The notes beneath the pieces are model-generated. The model had not been told where the DNA came from, searched no databases, and saw only the letters and a program-made list of their open reading frames with translations. Below, piece by piece: positions 1-6,896 of a stretch of 18,012 nt of DNA. The stretch is from Chloroflexota bacterium (GTDB taxonomy: Bacteria; Chloroflexota; Dehalococcoidia; Lucifugimonadales; JADFKI01), in the NCBI GenBank assembly GCA_022565015.1, contig JADFKI010000039.1, positions 1-18,012 of the forward strand, written 5' to 3'. The stretch's first letter is position 1; each line of letters opens with the position of its first letter. The position numbers and the translations under genes were made by a program.

Positions 1-77
1 CAAAACTCGTTGCACGTATCAAGTCTACCGTCATCTAGACGACTTTTGACTCTCCAAATTCTGGTTTGATTAATCCA

Positions 78-452
78 CTATCCCTGGACCAGCTCCAGCC
101 TCACGCCATCGGGGGCCCTGACGAAGGCGTATTCCCCCTCTCTGTCCGGGGGCGCCCTCTCGATGATCTCCACGCCGTGAGCCTCCATGTCAGTCAGCAG
201 GCCCTCGAGGTCGCCGGTGGTCAGTCCGATGTGCTCTAGCCCTATGTGGGGTTCGGCCGGCGCCACCGGAAGGCTTGCGGCGTTCGGCGGCTGGGTGATG
301 ATTATCTCGATGCCGTCCACGTCCACCAGGATGTGGTGATTGCCATCCCGACGGTACTCCTCAACCCTTCTAGCGGACAGCCGCTCCTCGTACCAGCGGG
401 CCGTTGCAACCACGTCAACCGTCTTTAGGTGAATCCTGTAAAACTTGAACAT
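78..452 (-). CDS. VOC (glyoxalase/bleomycin-resistance) family protein
   Basis: A 124-aa single-domain protein of the vicinal oxygen chelate fold, built from two beta-alpha-beta-beta-beta modules. The first covers about residues 4-54 and the second about 70-123. The four positions that usually hold the metal ligands can be read as His8 (RIHLKTVD), Glu49 (GIEIII), His74 (LEHIGL) and Glu120 (VRLELV), so the protein probably binds a divalent metal. The family includes glyoxalase I, methylmalonyl-CoA epimerase, dioxygenases and antibiotic-binding proteins. The sequence alone does not tell which reaction this one performs. No signal peptide or membrane segment is seen, so it is probably cytoplasmic. 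The start is supported by GGAGGA just upstream of the ATG. It lies 235 bp downstream of the retropepsin-like gene on the same strand, and nothing in the context fixes a substrate. Confidence 0.85.
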   Translation of the reverse strand: MFKFYRIHLKTVDVVATARWYEERLSARRVEEYRRDGNHHILVDVDGIEIIITQPPNAASLPVAPAEPHIGLEHIGLTTGDLEGLLTDMEAHGVEIIERAPPDREGEYAFVRAPDGVRLELVQG

Positions 453-687
453 ATCTTCCTCCGATGTTGTCAGATGGGCTGGTCACGAAGAACGTCTGGG
501 CGTCATTGTAAGCGATCCGAATGATGTATAGATGGCCGGGCCTAGACAACATATTTTCTCGCCGGCCAATTCATGGCCTCCCTGATGAGCCTCACACGCG
601 CGGTTGGGGTTGTGGCCTGGGTAGGGATGTAAGTCGCTACCACATTCGCCCACAGGCGGGTCCGCTCTTAGAACCAGGCAGCCTCCA

Positions 688-1044
688 TCAATTCAGTAGA
701 CCGGTAACCGGGATGAGTCGTTCGTTGTGGGTGTCTACGCCAAGGAAAAGTGCCTGAAGCGTTATAGCGCCGAGGAGTACTCCCGACCCTTCCTCGCCAA
801 AGACTACTAGAGTCGGCGCCTGCCTGTCCTCGTATCTCACGATGGCCTGCCCCAGCTCCAGGTCGACTTTCCGTCCGTCCGCATACTCGAACTCTCGGGT
901 CATGGTCGGCTCAATACCTACCCTTCTCAGGAGCGATGCAGGAGCAACGGTCGTGGTCGCGCCAGTGTCGACCAGGGCCTCGACTTCCTCAGACCCATGA
1001 TCTTCAATGTCTCCGATTGCGACGGTTACACTAAATGTGCCCAT
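688..1044 (-). CDS. retropepsin-like (clan AA) aspartic protease domain protein
   Basis: A 118-aa protein consisting of little more than one retropepsin-type domain. The signature ALVDTGATTTVAP (Asp26 as catalytic residue) is near the N-terminus, and a second hydrophobic-glycine motif, VLLGAITLQ, near residues 92-100 corresponds to the flap-distal strand of the fold. Family members with one Asp-Thr-Gly motif must dimerise to build the active site. Bacterial single-domain versions are common but mostly uncharacterised, so the substrate is unknown. An ATG 15 bp upstream (position 1059) is in frame. I chose the start at 1044 because GAGAGGA lies directly before it, while no Shine-Dalgarno sequence precedes the upstream one. 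No signal peptide is apparent. It sits downstream of the Fe-S reductase on the same strand, separated by 109 bp. Confidence 0.75.
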   Translation of the reverse strand: MGTFSVTVAIGDIEDHGSEEVEALVDTGATTTVAPASLLRRVGIEPTMTREFEYADGRKVDLELGQAIVRYEDRQAPTLVVFGEEGSGVLLGAITLQALFLGVDTHNERLIPVTGLLN

Positions 1045-1153
1045 AATATCCTCTCTCATAAATTACAGTATTACACATCCCATATCCGGCATCAAAACGA
1101 AGTCTGCACGCCTCCATAAAGGCCATTTGCTTTCAGCCAACCTATCTGAAATG

Positions 1154-3187
1154 CTAATCGCCGAGGCTCTCGTCCAGGAGCTCGATGAGGTCCTTGGCCT
1201 GCTTTTCGCCCTGCAGCTCCTTGGAGCCGATGCCCTCCTCGAACATCTGAAGGCAGAATGGGCACGATACGCCGACCGTCGGTGCGTCGGTATCGAGATA
1301 TTGCTCGGTTCGAATGTGGTTCACGCGCTTGCCCTTGCTCTCCTCGATCCACATGTGCCCGCCGCCGGCGCCGCAGCAGAAGCCCTGTTCGCGGTTCTGC
1401 TCCATCTCCACAAGCTCCAGTCCGGGTATGGCGTTGGCGATCTGACGTGGCGCTTCGTAGATTCCGTTGTGTCTGCCGAGGTAGCAGGAGTCGTGATAGG
1501 CGACCGTCGTATTCAGCTCGACGATCGGCCTGATTTTGCCTTCGGATATCAGGTCCGCGACGAACTGGCTGTAGTGCATCACCTCGTAGTTGCCGCCGAG
1601 GTGCGGGTACTCGTTCTTGATCGTGTTGAAGCAGTGGGGACACGTGGTTACTATCTTCTTGACGTCATACTTCTTGAACGTCTCGATGTTCTGTTGGGCC
1701 ATCGTCTGGTATAAGTACTCGTTGCCCATTCTTCTGGCGGGGTCACCGGTGCAGGTCTCCTCGTCGCCAAGGATCGCGAAGTCCACCTCCGCCCGCTTGA
1801 GGACGGACGCCATCGAGCGCGCGACGCCCTGGCTCCGCTGCTCCAACGCCGCCGTGCAACCCACCCAGAACAGGACCTCGGCCTCGGGATGCTCGGCGAG
1901 GGTCTTTATGTTCATACCTTCGGCCCAGTCGGTGCGGCTGTAGGTGGTGCCGCGCCAGGGGTGGCCTCGCTGCTCCATGCTTTGCAGGGCGTTCCTGGCC
2001 GTCTCCGGCATCTCGGCCTTTTCCATTACCAGGTACCGGCGCATGTCTACTATCGTGTCGATGTGCTCTACGCCGACGGGGCACACCTGCACGCAGGCGC
2101 CGCACGTCAGGCAGTCCCAGAGCATCTCCTCCGGTATCCAACGGCCGATGAGGGGCTTCGTCTCCTGCTCGTCATTTCCCCCGGCGAGACCTGGGCCTAC
2201 CTCCAGAACGTGCTCTTTCAGGTTCTCGACGATGTGCATGGGCGAGAGGAGCTTGCCGCTGATGTTGGCGGGGCAGACGTCGGTGCATCGGCCGCACACG
2301 GCGCAGGCGTAACCGTCGAGGATCTCTCTCTGCGTGAAGTCCTGAATGCGATGGGCCCCGAATACCTCCGCCGTTTCCAGGTCCATCGGTGTGCCCAGGG
2401 TGCCCCTCGGCTCAAGTGAGCGGGTGAAGAAGTTTATCGGAGCGGCGACCAGGTGCATGTGCTTCGACAGAGGAATGTAGATGGCAAATCCGAGTATTAT
2501 GCCAAGGTGCGCCCACCAGAAGAAACCCTGAAGGCCATTGGCGACACCCGCGCTGACCACGCCGTCGAAGAGCTTGGAGAGCGCGACACCCACGGGAGCG
2601 GAGGCATGAGCGCCGGTCCCTCCCGATATGATGAAGAACGCCTCCGTCAGCAGGGTAAATAACATCAACGACGCGATGAGCAGCAGTATGACAGCCGACT
2701 CTTTCTTCTGGGTCAGGTCGAAGCTGAGCCTGTGCGGCGTGAAGGCCCACCTCCTCAGCACCGCCCATGCCAGCACGACGAAAAAGACGACGGCCAGAAC
2801 GTCCAGGTAGAATGTGAAGACCTTAACGCCGGTCTCGGATAGCACCTTTTGGGAGAGCACGCGCCACGCCGAGTCACCGAATATGAACAGGACGTAGCTC
2901 AGGGTGAAGGACAAGAAGCCCCAGAAGATGAAGAAGTGTATGAGGCCCGCCCTGTCCCGCCTGATGGATACACTTTGCAGGACTTTGCGCTGACCGAATA
3001 TATATGGAAGTGCCCCGATCAAGCGTCTGAGCGGCTGGTCGTACCTGTTGGCGTCCTTTCCCAGGAGCACGAGCCGGAACACCCTGCGATAGAGGATAAG
3101 GCCGGCGGCGGCAAAGGCCAGCACCGAAATCACGTATACGCCGATCCACGTGGGTATCACGCCGAATAGGGATTCCGGTGGGACCAT
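1154..3187 (-). CDS. membrane-bound Fe-S oxidoreductase, HdrD/EtfD-like (NarI-like membrane domain + 4Fe-4S + two CCG domains)
   Basis: A 677-aa redox protein. Residues about 15-250 form a NarI/HdrE-like membrane domain with about five helices and candidate haem ligands His84, His227 and His243/His245. Next come two 4Fe-4S motifs, C295-C298-C301-C305 and C359-C362-C365-C369. Two CCG (heterodisulfide-reductase-type) domains follow: C444, C479, C516-C519, and C568, C604-C605, C642-C645. Proteins of this architecture, including mycobacterial EtfD (Rv0338c), move electrons between a soluble donor, often electron-transfer flavoprotein, and the quinone pool. That role here is inferred; no etfAB genes are in the window. 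The first CCG domain has Cys-Thr where the second has Cys-Cys. The reading frame stays open upstream to 3403, but I start at the ATG at 3187 because AAAGGAG precedes it, the upstream part is Arg-rich and non-homologous, and the mature domain begins here. Confidence 0.88.
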   Translation of the reverse strand: MVPPESLFGVIPTWIGVYVISVLAFAAAGLILYRRVFRLVLLGKDANRYDQPLRRLIGALPYIFGQRKVLQSVSIRRDRAGLIHFFIFWGFLSFTLSYVLFIFGDSAWRVLSQKVLSETGVKVFTFYLDVLAVVFFVVLAWAVLRRWAFTPHRLSFDLTQKKESAVILLLIASLMLFTLLTEAFFIISGGTGAHASAPVGVALSKLFDGVVSAGVANGLQGFFWWAHLGIILGFAIYIPLSKHMHLVAAPINFFTRSLEPRGTLGTPMDLETAEVFGAHRIQDFTQREILDGYACAVCGRCTDVCPANISGKLLSPMHIVENLKEHVLEVGPGLAGGNDEQETKPLIGRWIPEEMLWDCLTCGACVQVCPVGVEHIDTIVDMRRYLVMEKAEMPETARNALQSMEQRGHPWRGTTYSRTDWAEGMNIKTLAEHPEAEVLFWVGCTAALEQRSQGVARSMASVLKRAEVDFAILGDEETCTGDPARRMGNEYLYQTMAQQNIETFKKYDVKKIVTTCPHCFNTIKNEYPHLGGNYEVMHYSQFVADLISEGKIRPIVELNTTVAYHDSCYLGRHNGIYEAPRQIANAIPGLELVEMEQNREQGFCCGAGGGHMWIEESKGKRVNHIRTEQYLDTDAPTVGVSCPFCLQMFEEGIGSKELQGEKQAKDLIELLDESLGD

Positions 3188-3285
3188 TTTTTTCTCCTTT
3201 ATCTGGCCATCCCGTGACCTCGCAGGCTGATGAAAAATGGGGAGTGCAGTCCGCCTCAGTCGGATTGCTGGGAGTCTGAGAGCCT

Positions 3286-3328
3286 GCCCTGTCCGACTCC
3301 TTAAATTGAATTTCTTCGGACTCCGCCG
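3286..3328 (-). repeat. dispersed intergenic repeat, copy 1
   Basis: The 15-bp core GCCCTGTCCGACTCC (3286-3300) occurs again exactly, in the opposite orientation, at 17038-17052. After the core an AT-rich spacer with AATTGAAT-like sequence is followed by TTCGGACTCCG (3315-3325). The same two-box layout, GTCCGACTCC and CTTCGGACTCCG, appears on the plus strand at 16953-16987. The copies therefore share boxes, spacing (within 1 bp) and the AT-rich centre. Just upstream, GGGAGTCTGAGAG (3270-3282) resembles GGGAGTCAGAGAG at 17002-17014. Intergenic position and box symmetry suggest a small non-coding repeat family. Confidence 0.55.
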
Positions 3329-3456
3329 CCGCGGAGAGCATCGTCGAACGGGGTGTCCCTCAGATACAATTTTCCCCCTTTTCCTTGCTGGAAAGAGTGC
3401 CAAAGGGATTGTGGAAAGAGTTTTTCAACTCCCTGCCAGGGAACATGGCCAGTCCG

Positions 3457-3465
3457 AGTGTAGCA
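3457..3465 (-). promoter_or_regulatory. possible extended -10 promoter element for the Fe-S reductase gene
   Basis: On the minus strand the sequence TGC-TACACT fits an extended -10 (TGn followed by a -10 hexamer). No good -35 is visible at 16-18 bp upstream. It would give a leader of about 265 nt before the ATG at 3187, running through the dispersed repeat. This is a pattern call only. Confidence 0.25.
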
Positions 3466-3520
3466 CAGGGAGGACCGCCGATAACAGCTAAAGCCCTTGG
3501 ATGGGACGGGGAGGGAGCTA

Positions 3521-4462
3521 CTATCCTCTGAACATGGTCAAGATGGCGGCTGAGGAACCGAGCCACATTAGGACCACGACAATTAGCGGCGTGTCTTTGA
3601 TGATCACTTCCTCGGGTTCTTCCCCCAGGCCCTTCGTATGCATGAGGAGGAGGTAACGGAAGAGGCCGAATATCACCAGGGGAATCGTTATCATCATGGC
3701 GTGGTTCTCGGGTAGGTTCTGGGCCGTGAAGGTGTACAGAGAGTATGCGATTACAGCGGAGGTTGCCACGACCACGATGAGCTGGTCCAGCAGGCCGACG
3801 GTGTACTGGTTCAATGACTTTCGCTGCGTATAGGCCGCATCCCCGGCGACGGCTAGCTCGGCCCTTCTCTTGGTCAGGGCAAGAAACAGCGCCCCCAGGC
3901 CCGTGCATATGTACAACCAGGGCGAAATAGGCACGTTGATTACGACCGCCCCGGCCACGGCCCTCATCACGAACCCCGCGCCTATGATAAATACGTCCAG
4001 CAAGACGATATTCTTCAGCGCCAGGGAGTAGGCAATCATGGAGGCGACATAGAGGAAGGAGACAGCCCCAAAGAGCGTCTCGAAGAAAAAAGCCACGCCG
4101 ATTCCCGCCGTCAACAATATAGCGGCGACGCCTGCCGCCACTTGCGCGGGCAGCCTGCCGGACGCAATCGGTCGCAGGCGCTTCTTGGGATGCCGGCGGT
4201 CGACGTCGACGTCGACGATGTCGTTCACGAGATAGACGGCGCTGGTCAACGCGGTGAAGATCACAAAGGCGACCGTCGTCTTGACCAGCAGCCCAAGGGT
4301 CGCCGCTGGTTCGAGGGTGCTCCACGCCTCGTTGACGGTGAAGAGAAACGCCAGATAAATTATGAGGTTTTTCGTCCACTGTCGCGGGCGTGCCGTCACG
4401 ACAACGGACCTGGCGATTCCCGCCAATCCGGCAACGACGGACGTGCTCCCAGAGTGCTCCAT
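3521..4462 (-). CDS. UbiA-family prenyltransferase, decaprenyl-phosphate phosphoribosyltransferase-like
   Basis: A 313-aa integral membrane protein with about eight to nine hydrophobic helices. The N-terminal RPRQWTKN (25-32), the Asp-rich motif NDIVDVDVD (80-88) followed by HPKKRLRPIASG (91-102), the LKNIVLLDV segment (149-157), GKR-type loop TKRRAEL (197-203) and LGEEPEE (279-285) match the pattern of DPPR synthase (mycobacterial Rv3806c/UbiA) better than quinone or haem O prenyltransferases. That enzyme transfers phosphoribose from PRPP to a polyprenyl phosphate, the first step towards polyprenyl-phospho-arabinose. Substrate identity here is inferred by motif. The frame is open to an ATG at 4516, but I use the ATG at 4462, which has AGG just upstream; the earlier start has no ribosome-binding site and adds a non-conserved stretch. 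Its neighbours give no sugar-pathway partner. Confidence 0.85.
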   Translation of the reverse strand: MEHSGSTSVVAGLAGIARSVVVTARPRQWTKNLIIYLAFLFTVNEAWSTLEPAATLGLLVKTTVAFVIFTALTSAVYLVNDIVDVDVDRRHPKKRLRPIASGRLPAQVAAGVAAILLTAGIGVAFFFETLFGAVSFLYVASMIAYSLALKNIVLLDVFIIGAGFVMRAVAGAVVINVPISPWLYICTGLGALFLALTKRRAELAVAGDAAYTQRKSLNQYTVGLLDQLIVVVATSAVIAYSLYTFTAQNLPENHAMMITIPLVIFGLFRYLLLMHTKGLGEEPEEVIIKDTPLIVVVLMWLGSSAAILTMFRG

Positions 4463-4580
4463 TACCTGATGATACGGGGGCCCTGGCCGGGGGTCAACGC
4501 CATGAAACCCGCGCATTTAAGGCGTATACGGCTACAGTAAGTGCCTTCACCCAATAGACGTCTGAACTTAGGGTCCGGCG

Positions 4581-4622
4581 AAATCCGTTCACCCGCTTGT
4601 CACCAAGCGCAGCGGATTTTTT
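4581..4622 (+). terminator. hairpin with T-run upstream of the groES promoter
   Basis: Two nested stems are visible: outer AAATCCG (4581-4587) with CGGATTT (4613-4619), and inner CGCTTG (4594-4599) with CAAGCG (4604-4609) closing a TCAC loop. A run of T (4617-4622) overlaps the end of the stem, as in a rho-independent terminator on the plus strand. No plus-strand gene lies upstream. It may insulate the groE promoter, end a short unannotated transcript, or fold within the leader of the divergent UbiA-like gene. Confidence 0.45.
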
Positions 4623-4647
4623 ACTTTCCCTACAATTTTATTGACAA
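4618..4647 (-). promoter_or_regulatory. possible divergent promoter for the UbiA-like gene
   Basis: Reading the minus strand, TTGTCA (4647-4642) and TAAAAA (4623-4618) are separated by 18 bp. The -35 would overlap the groE -35 on the opposite strand, giving a back-to-back promoter pair. The -10 match is weak, and the leader to 4462 would be about 150 nt and contain the hairpin at 4581-4619. Confidence 0.25.
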
Positions 4648-4669
4648 GTTGTCGTTCGCTCCGTAAGAT
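4641..4669 (+). promoter_or_regulatory. groESL promoter (sigma-70/sigma-A type)
   Basis: A perfect -35 TTGACA (4641-4646) and a near-consensus -10 TAAGAT (4664-4669) are separated by the optimal 17 bp. Transcription would begin at about 4676, exactly where the CIRCE operator starts. This is the classic layout of HrcA-controlled groE operons: vegetative promoter, with repression through the operator instead of a heat-shock sigma factor. Confidence 0.85.
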
Positions 4670-4675
4670 TGTAAC

Positions 4676-4702
4676 TTAGCAGTCGCGAGCTGAGACTGCT
4701 AA
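4676..4702 (+). promoter_or_regulatory. CIRCE-type operator (HrcA-binding inverted repeat)
   Basis: A perfect 9-bp inverted repeat, TTAGCAGTC and GACTGCTAA, is separated by a 9-bp spacer. The established CIRCE consensus is TTAGCACTC-N9-GAGTGCTAA, so each arm differs by one base and the two changes are symmetric. It overlaps the predicted transcription start and the 5' leader of groES, so HrcA bound here would block initiation. hrcA itself is not in the window. Confidence 0.88.
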
Positions 4703-4743
4703 TCAAGCAAGGATTCAATAATCTAAACAGGAGGATTTCCAAA

Positions 4744-5049
4744 ATGGCGACAGAGGCCAAAGTCACGTTCAAGCCTCTTGGCAACAGGGTAGTAATAAAG
4801 CCCAACGACGAAGACGAACAGGTGAGCGCGGGCGGCATATACATTCCCGACACCGCCAAGGAAAAGCCCCAGGAGGGGACCGTCGTAGCAGCCGGTCCCG
4901 GACGCATTACCGACGATGGAAGCCGTATACCCATGGAGATCGCGGTCGGCGACAAGGTAGTCTACTCCAAGTACGCAGGAACGGAATACAAAGAAGGCGA
5001 CATCGAGTATCTCGTACTTCGCGAGGACGACATTCTTTTCAAGATGTAA
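4744..5049 (+). CDS. groES: co-chaperonin GroES (Cpn10)
   Basis: A 101-aa co-chaperonin of normal length. The N-terminal FKPLGNRVVIKP is the conserved first strand. Residues about 22-45 form the mobile loop that docks on GroEL, with the hydrophobic tripeptide Ile-Tyr-Ile in GGIYIPD. Conserved GTVVAAGPGR, VGDKVVYSKYAGTEY and the C-terminal LVLREDDILFKM complete the fold. Seven subunits form a lid on the GroEL ring and create the folding cage in the cytoplasm. AGGAGG (4729-4734) lies 9 bp before the ATG. It is the first gene of a two-gene operon under the promoter and CIRCE operator just upstream, so it is predicted to be derepressed by heat or unfolded protein through HrcA. Confidence 0.98.
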   Translation: MATEAKVTFKPLGNRVVIKPNDEDEQVSAGGIYIPDTAKEKPQEGTVVAAGPGRITDDGSRIPMEIAVGDKVVYSKYAGTEYKEGDIEYLVLREDDILFKM

Positions 5050-5089
5050 TCAAGACCCGAGAACCCAGTAATCATTCAAGGAGGTAAAA

Positions 5090-6700
5090 ATGCCCAAGCA
5101 ACTCACATTTAGTGAGGACGCGCGAGCCGCCATGAAGCGCGGAATCGACACAATGGCAAACACAGTCGGTGTGACTCTAGGCCCCAGGGGGCGAAACGTC
5201 GTTCTCGACAAGAAGTTCGGTCCGCCCCAGATCTGCAGTGACGGCGTGACGATCGCCAAGGAGATCGAGCTGGAAGACCCATTCGAAAATATGGGCGCGC
5301 AGCTCCTCAAGGAAGCCGCCAGCAAGACAAACGACGTTGCCGGTGACGGCACGACGACCGCCACGGTCCTGGCGCAGGCCATTGTTCACGAAGGATTCAA
5401 GAACATCGCGGCGGGTGCGAATCCCATGGCCCTCAAGCGGGGAATCGAAAAGGCCGTGGTCACCCTTCGAGACCAGATCGCCGAGATGTCCATTCCCGTG
5501 GAGGGCAGGGTACAGATCGGTCAGATCGCGTCCCTTTCCGCCCACGACGATGAGATGGGCAACATGATCGCCGACGTCATGGAGAAGGTCGGCAAGGATG
5601 GGGTCATCACCGTGGAAGAGTCCAAGGGCCTGAACTACGAGCAGGAGTTCGTAGAGGGCATGCAGATCGACCGCGGCTACATCTCCCCCTACTTCATTAC
5701 CGACCAGGACAGGATGGAGACGGTCATCGAGGAGCCCCTTATTCTGATCACTGACAAGAAGATTTCAGCCGTAACCGATATTCTTCCCGCGCTGGAGAAG
5801 ATTCTTCAGGTCAGCAAGAACGTTGTCATCGTAGGCGAGGACATCGACGGCGAAGCCCTGGCGACGCTGGTCGTAAACAAGCTTCGGGGCACCCTCAGCG
5901 TTCTGGCTATCAAGGCCCCAGGGTTTGGCGACCGACGCAAGGCCATGCTCGAAGACATGGCGATCCTCACCGGCGGCACGGTCATCAGCGAAGAGGTAGG
6001 CCGCAAGCTCGATTCCGTAACGGTCGAGGACCTTGGCAAGGCCCGACGTGTCGTGGCCACCAAGGAAGAGACCACTTTCGTAGACGGAGGCGGCACAGAG
6101 GCCGACATCCAGGGCCGAATCAACCAGATCAAGGCCCAGGTCGATGAGACGACGTCAGACTTCGATCGCGAGAAGCTCCAGGAGCGGCTCGCCAAGCTGT
6201 CCGGCGGCGTTGCCATCATCAAGGTCGGCGCAGCGACCGAGGTGGAGCTCCGGGAGAAGAAGCAGAGGGTAGAGGACGCGCTATCGGCCACCCGAGCGGC
6301 GGTTGAAGAGGGAATCGTTCCCGGTGGCGGACTTTCCCTGATCCGCGCTCGCGACGCCCTCGCCAAGATGGACCTCAAAGGCGACGAGGCCACAGGCGTG
6401 CGTATCCTTCGCACTGCCCTTGAGAAGCCCCTAAAGCTCATCGCTGAAAACACCGGCGTCTCCGGCGAGGTCATCCTCTCCGAGAGCCTCAAGAGCGAGG
6501 GCGACTGGGGCTACGACGCCGAGGTCGGCGAGTTCACCCACTTGATGGAGCGGGGCATCATGGACCCTGCAAAGGTCACACGCGCCGCCATTGAGAACGC
6601 TGCCAGCGTCGCGTCCATGGTGCTGACAACGGAGACTCTCATCACCGACATCAAGGAAGATACTCCCGCGGCGCCCCCAATGCCCCCGATGGACTACTAG
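5090..6700 (+). CDS. groEL: chaperonin GroEL (Cpn60)
   Basis: A 536-aa chaperonin subunit, close to the usual 540-550. Nucleotide-binding elements are intact: TLGPRGRNV (29-37), Asp51 in CSDGVTIAKEI, GDGTTT (85-90) and, late in the protein, VEDALSATRAAVEEGIVPGGG, which contains the conserved catalytic Asp. The apical substrate-binding domain occupies roughly residues 190-375. Fourteen subunits form the double ring that folds proteins in cooperation with GroES. AGGAGG lies 5 bp before the ATG, 40 bp after groES, so the two are cotranscribed. The C-terminus ends PMPPMDY and lacks the Gly-Gly-Met repeat tail of the E. coli protein; a short Pro/Met-rich tail of this kind is seen in other phyla and fits a Chloroflexota source (inference). 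A strong terminator follows. Confidence 0.98.
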   Translation: MPKQLTFSEDARAAMKRGIDTMANTVGVTLGPRGRNVVLDKKFGPPQICSDGVTIAKEIELEDPFENMGAQLLKEAASKTNDVAGDGTTTATVLAQAIVHEGFKNIAAGANPMALKRGIEKAVVTLRDQIAEMSIPVEGRVQIGQIASLSAHDDEMGNMIADVMEKVGKDGVITVEESKGLNYEQEFVEGMQIDRGYISPYFITDQDRMETVIEEPLILITDKKISAVTDILPALEKILQVSKNVVIVGEDIDGEALATLVVNKLRGTLSVLAIKAPGFGDRRKAMLEDMAILTGGTVISEEVGRKLDSVTVEDLGKARRVVATKEETTFVDGGGTEADIQGRINQIKAQVDETTSDFDREKLQERLAKLSGGVAIIKVGAATEVELREKKQRVEDALSATRAAVEEGIVPGGGLSLIRARDALAKMDLKGDEATGVRILRTALEKPLKLIAENTGVSGEVILSESLKSEGDWGYDAEVGEFTHLMERGIMDPAKVTRAAIENAASVASMVLTTETLITDIKEDTPAAPPMPPMDY

Positions 6701-6725
6701 TCCAAAGGCGGACGAGGGAAATTAG

Positions 6726-6755
6726 AGAGGCCCCCCGATATATCGGGGGGCCTCT
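6726..6755 (+). terminator. rho-independent terminator of groESL
   Basis: A perfect 30-bp palindrome starts 26 bp after the groEL stop: AGAGGCCCCCCGATA followed by its exact reverse complement. In RNA the arms pair through a C6/G6 core. The downstream tract TCTTCTATT is U-rich but not a pure run. Being symmetric, the stem can also form in the antisense direction. Confidence 0.85.
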
Positions 6756-6831
6756 TCTATTGCCGAAAATTCCAGGAACGCACCAGACGTTTTCTAATAC
6801 TTTTCTAAGATAAATTCGGCGTGCACACCTG

Positions 6832-6860
6832 TTCGCAGGCGCTCATCACGGTGCTATAAT
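6832..6860 (+). promoter_or_regulatory. dnaE promoter
   Basis: A perfect -10 TATAAT (6855-6860) is preceded at 17 bp by TTCGCA (6832-6837), four of six matches to TTGACA. Transcription would start near 6867, giving a leader of about 30 nt before the TTG start codon. It lies between the groE terminator and dnaE, so dnaE is independent of heat-shock control. Confidence 0.65.
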
Positions 6861-6896
6861 TACCCGGCCGATTAGAACCTATCTTCTGGAGGCCCC

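Larger units (their letters stand above)
3188..3520. other. 333-bp intergenic region between UbiA-like gene and Fe-S reductase gene
   Basis: No credible gene lies here. Open frames through it are shadows or upstream extensions of the reductase frame. It holds one copy of the dispersed GGAGTCGGAC repeat (annotated separately), and on the minus strand a possible extended -10 element that could drive the reductase gene. It ends at the strong AAAGGAG ribosome-binding site of that gene. Confidence 0.6.

Noticed and set aside
521..757. 78-aa plus-strand frame in the gap between the VOC and retropepsin-like genes
   Set aside because: Runs antisense into the retropepsin-like gene, Pro/Arg/Gly-rich, no ribosome-binding site.
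1007..1714. 235-aa plus-strand open frame, hydrophobic and long
   Set aside because: It lies antisense over the Fe-S reductase and retropepsin-like genes, has no ribosome-binding site, and its composition is that expected from the complement of a GC-rich gene.
3188..3403. 72-codon N-terminal extension of the Fe-S reductase
   Set aside because: The strong AAAGGAG precedes the ATG at 3187, and the extension is Arg/Pro-rich, overlaps the dispersed repeat and does not look like protein.
3360..4379. 339-aa minus-strand open frame overlapping the UbiA-like gene
   Set aside because: Shadow frame: highly Arg/Pro/Gly-rich with no domain, while the other frame gives clear UbiA motifs.
4575..4604. Sequence resembling a tRNA 3' end (GGTCCGGCGAAATCC and a terminal CACCA)
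   Set aside because: No anticodon or D arm fits upstream, and the T-arm does not pair properly; the nested hairpin explains the sequence better.
5806..6492. 228-aa minus-strand frame within groEL
   Set aside because: Antisense shadow of groEL, Ser/Arg-rich low-complexity composition and no start signal.
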